Below are positions 63,871-64,000 of a DNA stretch of 64,000 nt, piece after piece; within the stretch, counting starts at the first letter, position 1; each line of letters begins with the position of its first letter. The stretch comes from Stappia sp. TSB10P1A (GTDB lineage: Bacteria; Pseudomonadota; Alphaproteobacteria; Rhizobiales; Stappiaceae). The DNA is taken from assembly GCF_900185725.1 (NCBI RefSeq), contig NZ_FYAU01000024.1, positions 1-64,000 of the forward strand, written 5' to 3'. The notes under the pieces were generated by a model. That model saw only the letters and a program-made list of their open reading frames with translations, was not told the origin of the DNA and searched no databases. Made by a program: the position numbers and the translations under genes.

Positions 63871-64000
63871 TCACAGCACGCCGGCTTCGGTCTTCAGCTT
63901 GGCGACAAGCTCGGCGACATCGGCCACCTTGACGCCGGCCTGGCGTGCCGGCGGTTCGACGGTCTTCAGCACTTCCAGGCGCGGCGTGACGTCGACGCCG
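63871..64000 (-). CDS. etfB: electron transfer flavoprotein subunit beta, C-terminal end only
   Basis: The last 42 codons are in the window: [20 protein letters not shown] and then [20 protein letters not shown], ending VL. This is the conserved C-terminus of EtfB, which recognises the partner dehydrogenase. The start is beyond the right edge. Confidence 0.93.
   Translation of the reverse strand, partial: GVDVTPRLEVLKTVEPPARQAGVKVADVAELVAKLKTEAGVL

Overview
The window is a GC-rich chromosomal segment of an alphaproteobacterium, most likely a member of the Hyphomicrobiales (Rhizobiales); Stappiaceae-like relatives are my guess only. The support is the gene content and order: crotonyl-CoA carboxylase/reductase divergent from ethylmalonyl-CoA mutase (ethylmalonyl-CoA pathway), hpt next to a CpdR-type response regulator, the argH / TlpA-like / LptM-like / lysA / TIGR02302 block, leuS-lptE-holA, ffh-chorismate mutase-rpsP-rimM-trmD-rplS, and etfBA followed by a 3-hydroxyacyl-CoA dehydrogenase.

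Layout. 1-7000 is housekeeping: a partial L,D-transpeptidase lipoprotein, accA, a DUF3108 protein, rpmB, a queuosine-precursor transporter, folD, a DUF167 protein and YggT. 7000-7900 holds two short tandem-repeat arrays, tRNA-Ala(CGC) with a visible promoter, and a truncated GGDEF-domain remnant. 7906-17950 is the most unusual part: six same-strand, mostly overlapping genes that look like a small uncharacterised lipid-type biosynthetic cluster. In transcription order they are a B12-binding radical SAM enzyme, a fatty-acyl-AMP ligase, a protein made of two fused cytochrome P450 domains, a free-standing acyl carrier protein, a NodU/CmcH-type carbamoyltransferase, and a TPR protein ending in an LpxL/HtrB-like acyltransferase domain. 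The simplest reading (inference) is that a fatty acid is activated and loaded on the carrier, modified by the radical SAM and P450 domains, carbamoylated, and moved to an acceptor by the terminal domain. An Imm11/DUF1629-like gene lies divergently beside it.

19000-24770 is a probable aromatic-acid utilisation locus: a substrate-binding protein without its permease, a flavin monooxygenase, an esterase-cupin fusion, a second cupin and a divergent AraC regulator. 24770-31900 holds a palindromic region, tRNA-Arg(CCT), a MOP-family flippase, a CelD-like GNAT protein, an acyl-CoA synthetase and a CAP-domain lipoprotein. 30580-34264 is the divergent ccr/ecm pair. 34400-38450 has a DUF4236/SH3 membrane protein, a GH25 lysozyme-like lipoprotein, a BON-LysM protein and exonuclease III. 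From 38450 to the end the genes are core functions: translation, SRP targeting, FtsEX, lysine and arginine synthesis, cytochrome-type thioredoxin, and electron-transfer flavoprotein, ending inside etfB.

Starts were re-chosen by domain boundaries and ribosome-binding sites; several genes use GTG or TTG. All family names come from motif recognition by eye, not from database searches.
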